A stretch of DNA of 63,459 nucleotides from Clostridiales bacterium (GTDB lineage Bacteria; Bacillota; Clostridia; Saccharofermentanales; Saccharofermentanaceae): positions 1 through 63,459 of the forward strand of contig JAFRRJ010000049.1 of the NCBI GenBank assembly GCA_017428155.1, written 5' to 3'. Positions 1 to 8,595 of this stretch are shown here, piece by piece (position 1 is the stretch's first letter; every line of letters begins with the position of its first letter). The translations under genes and the position numbers were made by a program. A model generated the notes under the pieces. It was given only the letters and a program-made list of their open reading frames with translations, was not told the DNA's origin and ran no database searches.

Positions 1-279
1 GAGGTATGGATATCTCAAAACGGAGAACAGGACGAGTATCCCTGTATGGCGTTGCTGGTCAATGAGAATAATGCGGTGCTAAATCATTTTGGTGACGATG
101 GGAGCTGTTACTCTTCTTGTAACGGAAGTGCTAAGGAAGGGCTCGTATCTTTTTGCGATGGGCAGTATGAGATCCATGCAGACCAGATCATAAGTAAGGA
201 AGAAGCAATGACAGCACTTATGGATTATTATATGAATAACGGCAGGTCAATCAAAATTCAGTGGGATCAACTGTATTAA
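1..279 (+). CDS. Imm1-like immunity protein, C-terminal part
   Basis: The frame is open from base 1, so this is the 3' end of a gene that starts upstream of the window; about 92 residues are visible. The order of elements (a hydrophobic LLVNENNAVLNHFGDDG stretch, a short variable segment, then IISKEEAM and a final IQWDQLY) resembles the Imm1 family of immunity proteins, which neutralise nuclease-type polymorphic toxins in the producing cell. No signal peptide or membrane segment is visible, so it is probably cytoplasmic. It sits at the head of a row of small orphan genes that also includes a SUKH protein, which supports the immunity reading. No toxin gene is in view. The family match is by eye only. 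Confidence 0.6.
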   Translation, partial: EVWISQNGEQDEYPCMALLVNENNAVLNHFGDDGSCYSSCNGSAKEGLVSFCDGQYEIHADQIISKEEAMTALMDYYMNNGRSIKIQWDQLY

Positions 280-357
280 CAGGCAGCCGTATAGATAATA
301 AACAGGATAATTCACTATTGGCCTAACAGGAAGTAGTGTAAAGGGAAGGTATGGCGA

Positions 358-1077
358 ATGCGAAATTTTTACGGATTATATACTAACGGTAAATATAAAG
401 TAGGGATGTCCGGAACGGTTTGGGTCTATGATATGGAAGACAATCTTCTTGGACGTTTTACAGAGACACCATATTCCTATGAAGGCGCGTTTGTTCCAGG
501 GAAGGATATTTTCGTTTCTCATACAAATGAGAATCATCTGGTTGTCTATGACATAGCTAATATGAAAATGTTGAAGAAAATCAAGACTAGCAATTGTGGC
601 GGGAGCGAAAATACCGGAGTTGCTTTTTCGAGCGACGGCAAACATCTATATTGTATTCAGGCACATTGGGATGACTGGCTGAAGAGTCGGCTCGTTGTTT
701 ATGATACTGAGAATTTTGAAATCGAAAAAGAGTATTTTGCGAACGAGAGCATAATCAAACTTGAGGAAATCGAGATAGAAAATGACGGAACCTGTTATGT
801 CTTATTCGGTGAACGTGATGAAAAAACAGGGGTAATCGAAAACAATTATGTAGGAATCTTTCATGACGGGAAGATTGTAGAAAAAAGGTGTCTTAATTTC
901 AAACTCAATAACTGGCTGGATATTCTTATGTTTTTTTCCTGGAAAAGGAGTGGTTTTACTAAAAAGACTTTTCCTCTATTCCTTAAAGAAGCAGGCATCA
1001 AATATGCGATTCCGCAGAATCCATGTTCACTGAAGAGACTTTTTGAAACAGGAGCTTTTGTTTCACTTTTTCTATAA
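358..1077 (+). CDS. Beta-propeller-like protein, possibly truncated
   Basis: A protein of 239 residues. The first 180 or so residues read as successive beta-strand blades (VWVYDMEDNLLGRF, HLVVYDIANMKMLKKI, GVAFSSDGKHLYCI, RLVVYDTENFEIEKEY), as in YncE/WD40-like propellers. Only about four blades are seen, fewer than a closed propeller, and the last 50 residues change character. An IS110 transposase remnant begins 15 bp after the stop codon, so the original 3' end may have been replaced. The start at 358 has GGAAGG eight bases upstream; an ATG at 351 opens a short dead frame. The role is unknown; its position among immunity-like genes suggests an orphan immunity or toxin-associated protein. 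Confidence 0.6.
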   Translation: MRNFYGLYTNGKYKVGMSGTVWVYDMEDNLLGRFTETPYSYEGAFVPGKDIFVSHTNENHLVVYDIANMKMLKKIKTSNCGGSENTGVAFSSDGKHLYCIQAHWDDWLKSRLVVYDTENFEIEKEYFANESIIKLEEIEIENDGTCYVLFGERDEKTGVIENNYVGIFHDGKIVEKRCLNFKLNNWLDILMFFSWKRSGFTKKTFPLFLKEAGIKYAIPQNPCSLKRLFETGAFVSLFL

Positions 1078-1091
1078 ACAGCAATATGTTC

Positions 1092-1346
1092 TTATAATCC
1101 TGACTTACCTGAATGGTAGCGTAGATTCTGTCCGGAGCAGATCCGTGACAGAAGACAGAATGCGTTTATCTGTTGTTTTACCTTTTTCAGTGCAATCTTG
1201 TGGTCATCCCGCATTCGAAGGTATTCCTTTACGGAATCGTCATCTTCAGTAGGAATATATACAGGTTGATATCCTCCATACGACAGACACTGCGCAATCA
1301 TTAATGCATAATATTCCGCTAGGACGTAAAATATCATCAGGACTGC
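1092..1346 (-). pseudogene. IS110-family transposase remnant
   Basis: On the minus strand the translation contains a block typical of IS110-family (DEDD) transposases: AEYYALMIAQ, then GGYQPVYIPTEDDDSVKEY, RMRDDHKIALKKVKQQINAFC. This corresponds to the stretch after the N-terminal RuvC-like motifs. The N-terminus, the C-terminal Tnp-20 domain and any element ends are missing, and the match fades after INAFC, so the copy is dead. It lies between two immunity-type genes on the opposite strand and probably took part in rearranging the array. Confidence 0.7.
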
Positions 1347-1368
1347 AAGCTGAATAGGAGTGAGAGAT

Positions 1369-1866
1369 ATGTTGGAATTCGGTGGCGAAAATCTGGAAGT
1401 AAATGAAAAGAGTAGCCTGGCACCATTTTTGCTGTCTCTTTCAGATGACCAGAATCTTACTTTAAAAGTGGTTATTGCTTTTCCTAAAGACGGGGAAGCG
1501 GGATCCAATCTGGAATCTTTTCCTGAAGATTTGAGAGGAAAGGTTGAAGGTCTTCTGGCTAAATCTATTCCTGTTAGCGCGGATATGAGCCAGGTTTATG
1601 AGATAGTTTTTGAACACTATATTCTCTATCAGATGCGTAACGAGAGCTATACTTCTTGGGATGAATATGAAGTCAGGAAAGGCAATTACCTTATACTGTT
1701 CGAGAAATCCCGGCTTCTGGATTATTATGAAGATGTCATTTTCGATTTTGATTCTGAAGAAATTAAGAAGACGCAAAGGAAGCATTACGGTATATATACC
1801 GAGAACCACATTCTGGATATCATTTCAAATGAACCGCCGAAGATAAGAAGAGTAAGTTTAGATTAG
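1369..1866 (+). CDS. Uncharacterised protein in immunity array
   Basis: A protein of 165 residues from the ATG at 1369, preceded by AGGAGTGAG; a GTG nine bases upstream is the alternative. It is acidic, has no membrane segment or signal peptide, and ends in a charged stretch. I do not recognise the family. Its size, solubility and position between an IS110 remnant and a SUKH gene fit an immunity protein, but nothing in its sequence proves that. The first bases of the IS110-like minus-strand frame run into this gene, but only up to about 1346 does that frame look like transposase. Confidence 0.55.
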   Translation: MLEFGGENLEVNEKSSLAPFLLSLSDDQNLTLKVVIAFPKDGEAGSNLESFPEDLRGKVEGLLAKSIPVSADMSQVYEIVFEHYILYQMRNESYTSWDEYEVRKGNYLILFEKSRLLDYYEDVIFDFDSEEIKKTQRKHYGIYTENHILDIISNEPPKIRRVSLD

Positions 1867-1893
1867 TTAATTAACAGTAATTGCTTTTGTATT

Positions 1894-2391
1894 ATGGACG
1901 AAATAGATCAAATCAAAGTAAAACTTAGAGACAAACATGTTGAATTGCGAACTCCTGTTGATATTTCGGATATACGGAGCTTTGAAAAGGCTTATCATAT
2001 TTCGTTGCCTCAAGAATTGGTGGATTTCTATACCTTAATATCCAATGGTTGCGAGATGATAGACGGATTTGATCTTTATCCATTTGAGAAGTGGAAGTTT
2101 GATCCTGAGAGAATACATATTCCGTTTGGGTTTAAGAACTATTGGATTTGGGAGGGTGAGAGTGAACTTACTCACGATCTAAAAGAAATCGAAAATGGCA
2201 TTATCGAGTTGATTGATATAGGAGATGCACAGAACTGGAATATAGTAGTTGCTGGCGATAAATACGGCGAAATGTGGTTTTATACAGATGTTGGCATTCA
2301 ACCTGCATGTCCTGCTATGAGTTTTTTGAAATGGTTTGAATACTGGCTTGATGGTGGAACAGACTACTTCTATGAGTTTCAATATAAATGA
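1894..2391 (+). CDS. SUKH (SMI1/KNR4) family immunity protein
   Basis: A protein of 165 residues with the usual SUKH-1 layout. An N-terminal helix and the motif DISDIRSFEKAYHISLPQEL (residues about 22-41) are followed by VDFYTLISNGCEM, a Trp- and Phe-rich middle, then VVAGDKYGEMWFYTD and a C-terminal helix. SUKH proteins bind and inhibit varied toxins delivered by contact-dependent or secretion systems, and often occur as orphan immunity genes in arrays, as here. There is no good ribosome site before the ATG, so it may be expressed by readthrough from the gene ending 27 bp upstream. The macrodomain gene follows after 55 bp. Confidence 0.8.
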   Translation: MDEIDQIKVKLRDKHVELRTPVDISDIRSFEKAYHISLPQELVDFYTLISNGCEMIDGFDLYPFEKWKFDPERIHIPFGFKNYWIWEGESELTHDLKEIENGIIELIDIGDAQNWNIVVAGDKYGEMWFYTDVGIQPACPAMSFLKWFEYWLDGGTDYFYEFQYK

Positions 2392-2446
2392 TTGCTATAA
2401 TGTAGTCGTTAGTTTAGATAATTTTAAAGATATACGAAGATCAAAA

Positions 2447-3220
2447 ATGAATCAGGAACAACGAAGGACAGAACTAATAAGACAGCTTCTAAACGAGAGA
2501 CCGGAGTATCAGAAGATAGATATTCCGGCCTCTTCAGATGAGCAGAAGCATCTGCTCAGGAGCCTTTTTAACGTGAGGCTTCCGGGCAAGATCGATGATA
2601 CTTTTCTCAAAATCCAGGATGAATATCTTACGGAAGCAACTCACGAGAAAGGTATAACCGATCTTTCTGAACTCACACCTGTTCAAGACGGTATATACAT
2701 CTGGCAGGGCGACATAACGACACTGAAGTGCGATGCGATAGTGAATGCAGCCAATTCAGGCATGACGGGATGCTATGCTCCTTGTCATGGCTGTATAGAC
2801 AACTGTATCCATACATATGCCGGGATACAGCTTCGAAATGCTTGTGCAGAAATTATGAGAAAGCAAGGACATGAGGAACCTACAGGGCGTGCGAAGATCA
2901 CGCCTGCGTTTAATCTTCCCTGTAAGTATGTGCTTCATACAGTAGGACCGATAATAACGGGAGAACTGACGGACAAAGACGAAGAGCTTTTGAGATCATG
3001 TTACCTCTCATGTCTTGAGCTGGCAGATGAGAACAACGTAAAAAACGTTGCTTTCTGCTGCATTTCCACGGGAGAATTCCATTTCCCGAATAAGAGGGCT
3101 GCAGAGATCGCAGTAGAAACCGTAAAGGATTACAGGACGGAAACAAACAGCGGGATTGAGGTGATATTCAATGTTTGGAAGGATATCGATTATAAGATCT
3201 ACCGGGAATTACTCGGATAA
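2447..3220 (+). CDS. Zinc-dependent macrodomain ADP-ribosyl hydrolase
   Basis: A protein of 257 residues. The macrodomain shows GDITTLKCDAIVNAANS (residues 88-104) and, directly after, the insert GCYAPCHGCIDN (108-119), whose Cys/His residues are the hallmark of the zinc-containing class linked to class M sirtuins. Later motifs are TGRAKITPAFNLP, YVLHTVGP and CISTGEFHFPNKRAA. The enzyme should remove ADP-ribose from protein targets in the cytoplasm. I chose 2447 because the product then begins MNQEQRRTEL, as family members do, although the frame stays open upstream into the SUKH gene. The sirtuin gene overlaps its last 50 bases, so the two are translationally coupled and presumably opposed in function. 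Confidence 0.88.
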   Translation: MNQEQRRTELIRQLLNERPEYQKIDIPASSDEQKHLLRSLFNVRLPGKIDDTFLKIQDEYLTEATHEKGITDLSELTPVQDGIYIWQGDITTLKCDAIVNAANSGMTGCYAPCHGCIDNCIHTYAGIQLRNACAEIMRKQGHEEPTGRAKITPAFNLPCKYVLHTVGPIITGELTDKDEELLRSCYLSCLELADENNVKNVAFCCISTGEFHFPNKRAAEIAVETVKDYRTETNSGIEVIFNVWKDIDYKIYRELLG

Positions 3221-4085
3221 TATTGAAAGACTTAAGAAAGCTATAGATGAAGCCGATGCCATCGTAATTGGTGCAGGTGCCGGTCTCTCGACTTCTGCAG
3301 GGTTTACTTATTCTGGTGAGAGATTTGAGAAGTATTTCTTTGATTTCGCAAAACGGTTCGGAATTAGTGATATATATTCCGGTGGATTCTATCCTTTCCC
3401 CGATGATGAAACACGCTGGGCATGGTGGGCAAGGCATATCTATTACAACAGATACATTGATGCTCCCAAGCCGGTATATCGTGATCTGTATGAACTGTTG
3501 AAGGATAAGGATTATTTTGTTATCACAACGAATGTGGATCATCAGTTCCAAAAGGCCGGATTCGATAAAAAGAGACTTTTCTATACGCAAGGGGATTACG
3601 GTTTATTTCAGTGTGTGGATGGTCATATTCAGAAGACCTATGATAATGAGGCATGGGTGATGAAGGCAATGGAAACACAGGGGTTTGCGAAAGACGAAGC
3701 CGGTGTGTTTCAGGTGCCGGATGATAAGAAAATAACCATGAGAATTCCGACAGAACTGATCCCGAAGTGCCCGGATGACGGTTCGGATGTAACGACAAAT
3801 CTGCGTGCTGATGATTCTTTTGTCGAAGACGAAGGCTGGCACAAAGCTAGTGCGAGATACGATGAATTTGTTCGCACACATAATGAAAAAGTGCTGTATC
3901 TTGAACTGGGTGTAGGTTATAACACTCCGGTCATTATCAAGTATCCGTTCTGGCAGATGACAGCGAAGAATCCAGAAGCTGTATATGCATGCTTGAATTA
4001 CGATGAAGCTATCTGTCCTGATGTTTTAAAAGATCAGTCTATTCTGATCAAAGGAGATATCGGGGAAGTATTACGAAGAGTTTGA
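3171..4085 (+). CDS. Class M sirtuin (SirTM), protein ADP-ribosyltransferase
   Basis: A protein of 304 residues with the Rossmann motif GAGAGLSTSAG (residues 34-44), TTNVDHQF (119-126) where ordinary sirtuins have TQNID, and YTQGDY (138-143), where Gln replaces the catalytic His. These are marks of SirTM enzymes, which transfer ADP-ribose from NAD to protein and lack good deacetylase activity. In known operons the target is a lipoylated GcvH-like carrier, made beside a lipoate ligase; neither gene is in this window. The start has GAGGTGAT about six bases upstream and lies inside the macrodomain gene. The pair probably forms a reversible ADP-ribosylation switch with an unlinked target. Confidence 0.88.
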   Translation: MFGRISIIRSTGNYSDNIERLKKAIDEADAIVIGAGAGLSTSAGFTYSGERFEKYFFDFAKRFGISDIYSGGFYPFPDDETRWAWWARHIYYNRYIDAPKPVYRDLYELLKDKDYFVITTNVDHQFQKAGFDKKRLFYTQGDYGLFQCVDGHIQKTYDNEAWVMKAMETQGFAKDEAGVFQVPDDKKITMRIPTELIPKCPDDGSDVTTNLRADDSFVEDEGWHKASARYDEFVRTHNEKVLYLELGVGYNTPVIIKYPFWQMTAKNPEAVYACLNYDEAICPDVLKDQSILIKGDIGEVLRRV

Positions 4086-4188
4086 GATGGATTTGCTGAT
4101 CGCAAAATCATTGACTGACAAGGTATAATCATAAGTGACGGAGAGATTGGCCCATTCGTCAATAGTATTTTAATTTGGGGACATACTG

Positions 4189-4872
4189 ATGATCAATATT
4201 TCAATAGATAACAAACTTAAGGATACATACTCCGAGATCCGTCTGGGTTGTATTCACTTTTCAGTAGAAGTAAAACCAAGCAGTGATGACTTTTGGGGTC
4301 ATATGAATACAGAAGTTCTTCCTAAAGTCAGGAGTGATATTGAGGGAAAAGAATGGAGTGAGATTCCCGGAGTTCGTGGCAGCCGGGCAGCATACAAAGC
4401 TTTCGGAAGAAATCCCGGAAGATACCGTGTATCATCTGAATCGCTTCTAAGAAGAGTCAGAAGAGAGGATGAACTCTACCATATTAATTCTGTAGTAGAC
4501 GTCAACAATCTTGTTTCCGTAACCAGCGGTTTATCTGTAGGCTCGTATGATCTTTCTCACATTAATGGAGATATTGTTTTGCGCAAAGCAGAATCCGGCG
4601 AAGGTTATGAAGGTATTGGCAAGGAATTTCTTGATATGGAGAATATGCTCGTATTAGCCGACGATGATGGTATATTCGGTTCATCCATGTCTGATTCGAC
4701 CCGTGCAATGGTAGAAGAGAGTGCTACGGATATACTGGTTGTCATATATTGCTTTGAAGACAGTATAGACCTTAAAGACTTGTTATCACATGGCAAGCAG
4801 GCATTTGAACAATTTGCCGGTGTAAAAGAAGCAGAATCTTGGATTGTTAATTTTATGAAAGCTGGTATCTGA
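4189..4872 (+). CDS. B3/B4 domain protein
   Basis: A protein of 227 residues that fits the stand-alone B3/B4 family, related to the editing (tRNA-binding) domain of the phenylalanyl-tRNA synthetase beta chain. Key stretches are EIPGVRGSRAAYKAFGRNPGRYRVSSESLLRRV (about residues 63-95), INSVVDVNNLVSVTSGLSVGSYDL and a late VVIYCFEDS. By family it may clear mischarged tRNA or act on amino acids, but the substrate is unknown. It stands alone: 103 bp after the sirtuin gene and with its stop only 2 bp from the stop of the convergent LysR gene, so no terminator fits between them. Confidence 0.8.
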   Translation: MINISIDNKLKDTYSEIRLGCIHFSVEVKPSSDDFWGHMNTEVLPKVRSDIEGKEWSEIPGVRGSRAAYKAFGRNPGRYRVSSESLLRRVRREDELYHINSVVDVNNLVSVTSGLSVGSYDLSHINGDIVLRKAESGEGYEGIGKEFLDMENMLVLADDDGIFGSSMSDSTRAMVEESATDILVVIYCFEDSIDLKDLLSHGKQAFEQFAGVKEAESWIVNFMKAGI

Positions 4873-4874
4873 GA

Positions 4875-5762
4875 CTACAAAGGAAAAGCAACTGCTTCCT
4901 TATAAAGTTTTTGCAGAGTCTTTATAAAATCCGCCAGTTCCTTTCGAGTATCATTCTTATGTGTCAGAAGAACGCATGAGAATGTTTCTTCACAGTCAAA
5001 AGGTATCCACGAAAACTGTCCGCTGTGATCGTTTAAGAACCCCGGAGCAAGACATATCCCTTTGCCGGCAGCAACGTTAGTCAGTGTTGTATCGTGATCG
5101 GCACTGTTGAAGTAATCTATCTTTCCGGTAGATATCAGGCGCTGCTGAACGCTTCTCAGTGCTTGCGGGGAACCTCCGCCGACCATGAGGGATCTGCCAT
5201 ACAGATCATCTTCTCTGATCAGATCCTTTGCAGCAAGAGGATCGTTCCTGCCGCATATCAGGTATATGTGGCTTACAAACAGCTCGTGAACGTTCACTCC
5301 TGCAAGCTGTCTGGTCTGCTCTTTGAGTGCAAAGAGAATATCAGTTTCATTCTTCATGAATGAATCAAGTCCGTTATCGTATTTGAATACGGGTGTGATC
5401 TGTATTCCGGCATCTTTCTTTTCTGTCAGGCGGATAGCTTCCGGAAGGAAATACACGGCCTGACGCACCATAAGACTTATCGTGATGTTGTCTTTGTATC
5501 TGGCACTGAAGTTCTGCCCTAATTCTATTGCCCGCTTCATTTCTTCCCTCATGCCCATGAGGTAAGATACAAACTGTTCTCCTGCCGGAGTAAGAGTGGC
5601 ACCTTTGCCGTTTCTCTCGAAAATAGCAAATCCGACTTCTTCTTCAAGAAGCTTTATCTGGTACGAAAAAGTTGGCTGGCTTACGAACATGTTCTCAGCG
5701 CCTCTGCTGAAGTTCTGTGTTTTCGCGAGTTCAATGCAATAGTCTATCTGCTTGGTATTCAT
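4875..5762 (-). CDS. LysR-family transcriptional regulator
   Basis: A protein of 295 residues. The N-terminal winged helix is clear (residues 1-60: AENMFVSQPTFSYQIKLLEEEVGFAIFERNGKGATLTPAGE), followed by a linker helix and a periplasmic-binding-like effector domain. It is transcribed away from the flavodoxin operon across a 112-bp region that holds an inverted repeat GAATATC/GATATTC (5793-5820), so it probably controls that operon and itself. The inducer cannot be read from sequence; the controlled genes (flavodoxin, aldo-keto reductase) suggest a redox or aldehyde signal. Confidence 0.9.
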   Translation of the reverse strand: MNTKQIDYCIELAKTQNFSRGAENMFVSQPTFSYQIKLLEEEVGFAIFERNGKGATLTPAGEQFVSYLMGMREEMKRAIELGQNFSARYKDNITISLMVRQAVYFLPEAIRLTEKKDAGIQITPVFKYDNGLDSFMKNETDILFALKEQTRQLAGVNVHELFVSHIYLICGRNDPLAAKDLIREDDLYGRSLMVGGGSPQALRSVQQRLISTGKIDYFNSADHDTTLTNVAAGKGICLAPGFLNDHSGQFSWIPFDCEETFSCVLLTHKNDTRKELADFIKTLQKLYKEAVAFPL

Positions 5763-5792
5763 ATCAACCGCTTGTTATTTAAAATTTAAATC

Positions 5793-5820
5793 GAATATCT
5801 ATTCTTTCTATTGGATATTC
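5793..5820. promoter_or_regulatory. Candidate LysR operator
   Basis: GAATATC (5793-5799) and GATATTC (5814-5820) form a perfect 7-bp inverted repeat with a 14-bp spacer, between the divergent LysR and flavodoxin genes. Such a dyad with an AT-rich centre in this position is what LysR-type regulators normally bind. A palindromic ATTTAAAATTTAAAT lies just to its left. Binding is inferred, not shown. Confidence 0.45.
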
Positions 5821-5874
5821 TATAAGAACCGTGTCAGAATGTAAACATAGAAAAGCGAAACGGAGGACATGGAT

Positions 5875-6396
5875 ATGGCAAAGACATTGATAGCATTCTT
5901 TTCGAGGGCGGACGAAAACTATTTCGGCGGAGCCATGAGATATGTGAAGGTTGGCAATACCGAGATCGTATGCAACATCACAAATGAGATTACCGGTGCG
6001 GATATGTTCAAGATCGAGATGGCAGAGCCATATTCACCTGTTTATATGACGTGCATCAATGAGGCGAAGAAAGACTTGCGCGCAAATGCGAGACCTGAGC
6101 TTACAGAATACCTCGACAGCATAGATGAGTACGACACGATCATCCTGGGATATCCGAACTATTGGGGAACATTCCCGATGGCGGTTGCAACATTCCTCGA
6201 GAGATACGATTTCTCAGGCAAGACGATCCTTCCTCTTTGCACTAACGAAGGCAGCGGAATGGGTTCATCCGAGCGTGACGTAAAGAAATATGCGAGGGGT
6301 GCAACAGTCAAGAGCGGTCTTCCGATAACCGGAAGCCGAGCAGCTGAGTCAAAAGCTTCAGTAGAAAAGTGGCTTAAGTCTAACGGCATTATCTGA
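5875..6396 (+). CDS. Flavodoxin family protein
   Basis: A protein of 173 residues. It opens MAKTLIAFFSRADENYFGG, a flavodoxin-like FMN phosphate loop, and has IILGYPNYWGTFPMAVATFLERYDFSGKTILPLCTNEGSGMG, the usual second and third FMN contacts of the flavodoxin_4 type. It should be a cytoplasmic electron carrier or NAD(P)H-dependent FMN protein. The ATG at 5875 is preferred over the one at 5869 because GGAGG ends eight bases before it. It is the first gene of a three-gene operon with a sugar acetyltransferase (14 bp downstream) and an aldo-keto reductase, divergent from a LysR gene. Confidence 0.88.
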   Translation: MAKTLIAFFSRADENYFGGAMRYVKVGNTEIVCNITNEITGADMFKIEMAEPYSPVYMTCINEAKKDLRANARPELTEYLDSIDEYDTIILGYPNYWGTFPMAVATFLERYDFSGKTILPLCTNEGSGMGSSERDVKKYARGATVKSGLPITGSRAAESKASVEKWLKSNGII

Positions 6397-6410
6397 GGGA
6401 GGAAAAGAAT

Positions 6411-6995
6411 ATGGATTACCAGCAAGGTTATGTTTATGAACTGATGGATAATGGCGGACCTACAGATGTAAGAGAGCCGTATTTCAAGGAAGCTGTTGAC
6501 GAGATGATGCGTGCAAGAACACTTTGTGCCAAAGCAAATGCTGTGCTGCCTGATGATCCTTCTTACGTGAAATATCTGGAAGAACTCTTCGGAAGAAGCC
6601 TAGACGATGTCAGGATACTTACGCCCTTCACATGTGACTTCGGCAACAGGGTAAAGTTCGGTAAAGGAGTATTCATCAACCATTCTGCGATCCTTTCCGC
6701 ATCAGGCGGTATTGAATTTGAAGACGGAGTAATGTGTGCTCCCGGAGTTCGTATTGCTACCATCAATCACGATATGTATGACCGTCACGTCACATATACA
6801 TACGGAAGAGTTCTCATAAAGAAAAATGCATGGCTTGGAATGAATGTTACCATCTGTCCCGGAGTAACGATAGGCAAGTATGCTGTTGTAGCAGCGGGAG
6901 CTGTCGTTACAAAGGATGTTCCTGATTATGCAGTCGTAGGCGGAGTGCCTGCAAAAGTCATTAAGTATCTTGAGCCGGATGAGATGAAGGATTGA
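6411..6995 (+). CDS. Maltose/galactoside O-acetyltransferase family protein
   Basis: A protein of 194 residues of the left-handed beta-helix acetyltransferase type. An N-terminal helical Mac domain (about residues 15-60) is followed by hexapeptide repeats: NRVKFGKGVFINHSAILSASGGIEFEDGVMCAPGVRIATINHD, AWLGMNVTICPGVTIGKYAVVAAGAVVTKDVPDYAVVGGVPAKVIK. The conserved His in ATINHD is the catalytic base. It transfers acetyl from acetyl-CoA to a sugar or related small molecule; family members work as trimers. A good GGGAGG site precedes it, and it lies inside the flavodoxin operon. Confidence 0.9.
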   Translation: MDYQQGYVYELMDNGGPTDVREPYFKEAVDEMMRARTLCAKANAVLPDDPSYVKYLEELFGRSLDDVRILTPFTCDFGNRVKFGKGVFINHSAILSASGGIEFEDGVMCAPGVRIATINHDMYDRHVTYTYGRVLIKKNAWLGMNVTICPGVTIGKYAVVAAGAVVTKDVPDYAVVGGVPAKVIKYLEPDEMKD

Positions 6996-7038
6996 TCATG
7001 GTATCTAACAAATTAAAGAATATGGAAGGAGAATCGAA

Positions 7039-7872
7039 ATGATTACATTAAACAACAATGTTGAATGCCCCATGGTAGGAATCGGAACATTTATGCTCGC
7101 GCCCGCTGAGGCAGAAAACAGTGTCAGAGAAGCTTTGAAGATGGGATATCGATTGGTCGATACGGCAAATGCCTATGTTAACGAGCGTGCGGTCGGACGC
7201 GGTATGGCAGAGAGCGGCGTTTCCCGTGAAGAGATATTCCTTTCTACGAAACTATGGCCCAGTGAGTATGAAAACGAAAATGCCGTTGATGAAACATTAT
7301 CACGTCTTGGCGTGGATTATGTTGATCTTCTCTATATTCATCAGCCTGCCGGGAACTGGCTTGCCGGATACCGTCAGCTTGAGAAAGCGTACAAGGAAGG
7401 TAAGGCAAAAGCTATCGGTATTTCCAACTTTGAGGGGAAATACATCGCTGAACTTGAGACAAAATGGGAGATCGTTCCTCAGTTTATCCAGGTAGAAGCT
7501 CATCCGTACTATACTCAGCAGGAACTAAGAAAGACTTTAGACAAATACGGAATAAAACTGATGTCATGGTATCCTTTAGGTCACGGCGATAAGAAGCTTA
7601 TAAACGAACCTGTCTTTTCAGAACTTGGAAAGAAGTATGGAAAGTCATCAGCACAGGTAATCCTTCGCTGGCATACCCAGATGGGATTTGTTGTTATCCC
7701 CGGCAGTAAGAATGTGGATCACATAAGAGATAATATGAATATTTTTGATTTCAGTCTTACAGATGATGAGATGGCAAAGATCGCAAAGCTCGAAAACGGA
7801 ATCCGATATTATAATCGCACCGATTCTCAACTGGATCAGTTTGCTTTATGGCAGCCCACATATGAAAAATAA
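7039..7872 (+). CDS. Aldo/keto reductase
   Basis: A protein of 277 residues, the normal length for the AKR5 type. Seen are GTFMLAPAEAENSVREALKMGYRLVDTANAYVNERAVGRG (residues 17-56, with the conserved Asp and Tyr of the catalytic tetrad), STKLWP (Lys), YIHQP (His, about residue 105), IGISNF and the cofactor signature VVIPGSKNVDHIRDN. It reduces aldehydes or ketones with NADPH. GGAGAATCG precedes the start. It is the last gene of the LysR-linked operon; with the flavodoxin it suggests a reductive or detoxifying role. Confidence 0.92.
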   Translation: MITLNNNVECPMVGIGTFMLAPAEAENSVREALKMGYRLVDTANAYVNERAVGRGMAESGVSREEIFLSTKLWPSEYENENAVDETLSRLGVDYVDLLYIHQPAGNWLAGYRQLEKAYKEGKAKAIGISNFEGKYIAELETKWEIVPQFIQVEAHPYYTQQELRKTLDKYGIKLMSWYPLGHGDKKLINEPVFSELGKKYGKSSAQVILRWHTQMGFVVIPGSKNVDHIRDNMNIFDFSLTDDEMAKIAKLENGIRYYNRTDSQLDQFALWQPTYEK

Positions 7873-7999
7873 GAACAAGGCATAGAACGCAAACTCGCAA
7901 TTATCCGTACTAGGCATAGTGTATAATTATTCTGACAGAGCACTTGCTTTGTTGAGACTATTTTAATATAGGGATAATTCGAGAATAAAGGAAAGTACA

Positions 8000-8566
8000 A
8001 TGAAGAATGTATATGAGGAATGTCCTCAGTTTGAAAATGATAATTATTTAATCAGATTCTCTTGTCTTGATGATGCAAAAGAACTGGTTAGTGTTTACGG
8101 CGATAAAAACGCCCTGCCATTCTTTAACAGCGATAATTGCCATGGGGAGAATTTCTATTACCCAAACGAGCAGAAAATGATACAGGCAATTGAGTTTTGG
8201 CTTAGTTCTTACCGGACAAAATGGTTTGTAAGATGGACTGTTATAGATAAGACACTCAAAAGAGCGATCGGTTCCATAGAATTATTCCATCGTGAGGCAA
8301 ACGATGAGTTAAATCATGTGGGTGTGCTCAGATTGGATCTCGGGAGTGAATTCGAACAAGCGGAAGTAATCAGAGATTTATTGCAGATCATAATTCCGCC
8401 AGCTTTTGATTTATTTGATTGCGAGGAAATAGTAACCAAAGTACCGCTATATGCCATCGAACGTGCAGAGGCTGTTTCTCAGGTCGGATTTAAGAAGACG
8501 GAACGGTTGCTGGTAGGAACAATGGACGGATATGCATACAAAGATTACTGGGCAATAAGGCGTTAA
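8000..8566 (+). CDS. GNAT family N-acetyltransferase
   Basis: A protein of 188 residues with the fold order of RimJ/RimL-like acetyltransferases: an N-terminal strand and helix (NDNYLIRFSCLDDAKELVSVYGDK), a central WTVIDKTLKRAIGSIELFHR sheet, and a C-terminal VSQVGFKKTERLLVG strand and helix. The usual acetyl-CoA loop (Q/RxxGxG/A) is not obvious; the stretch RLDLGSEFEQAEVIRDLL holds its place, so the enzyme may have a changed or weak cofactor site. It is a single gene with its own terminator. The substrate is unknown. Confidence 0.75.
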   Translation: MKNVYEECPQFENDNYLIRFSCLDDAKELVSVYGDKNALPFFNSDNCHGENFYYPNEQKMIQAIEFWLSSYRTKWFVRWTVIDKTLKRAIGSIELFHREANDELNHVGVLRLDLGSEFEQAEVIRDLLQIIIPPAFDLFDCEEIVTKVPLYAIERAEAVSQVGFKKTERLLVGTMDGYAYKDYWAIRR

Positions 8567-8595
8567 ATTTTGTCTAAGTTCCTAACAAGGACATG

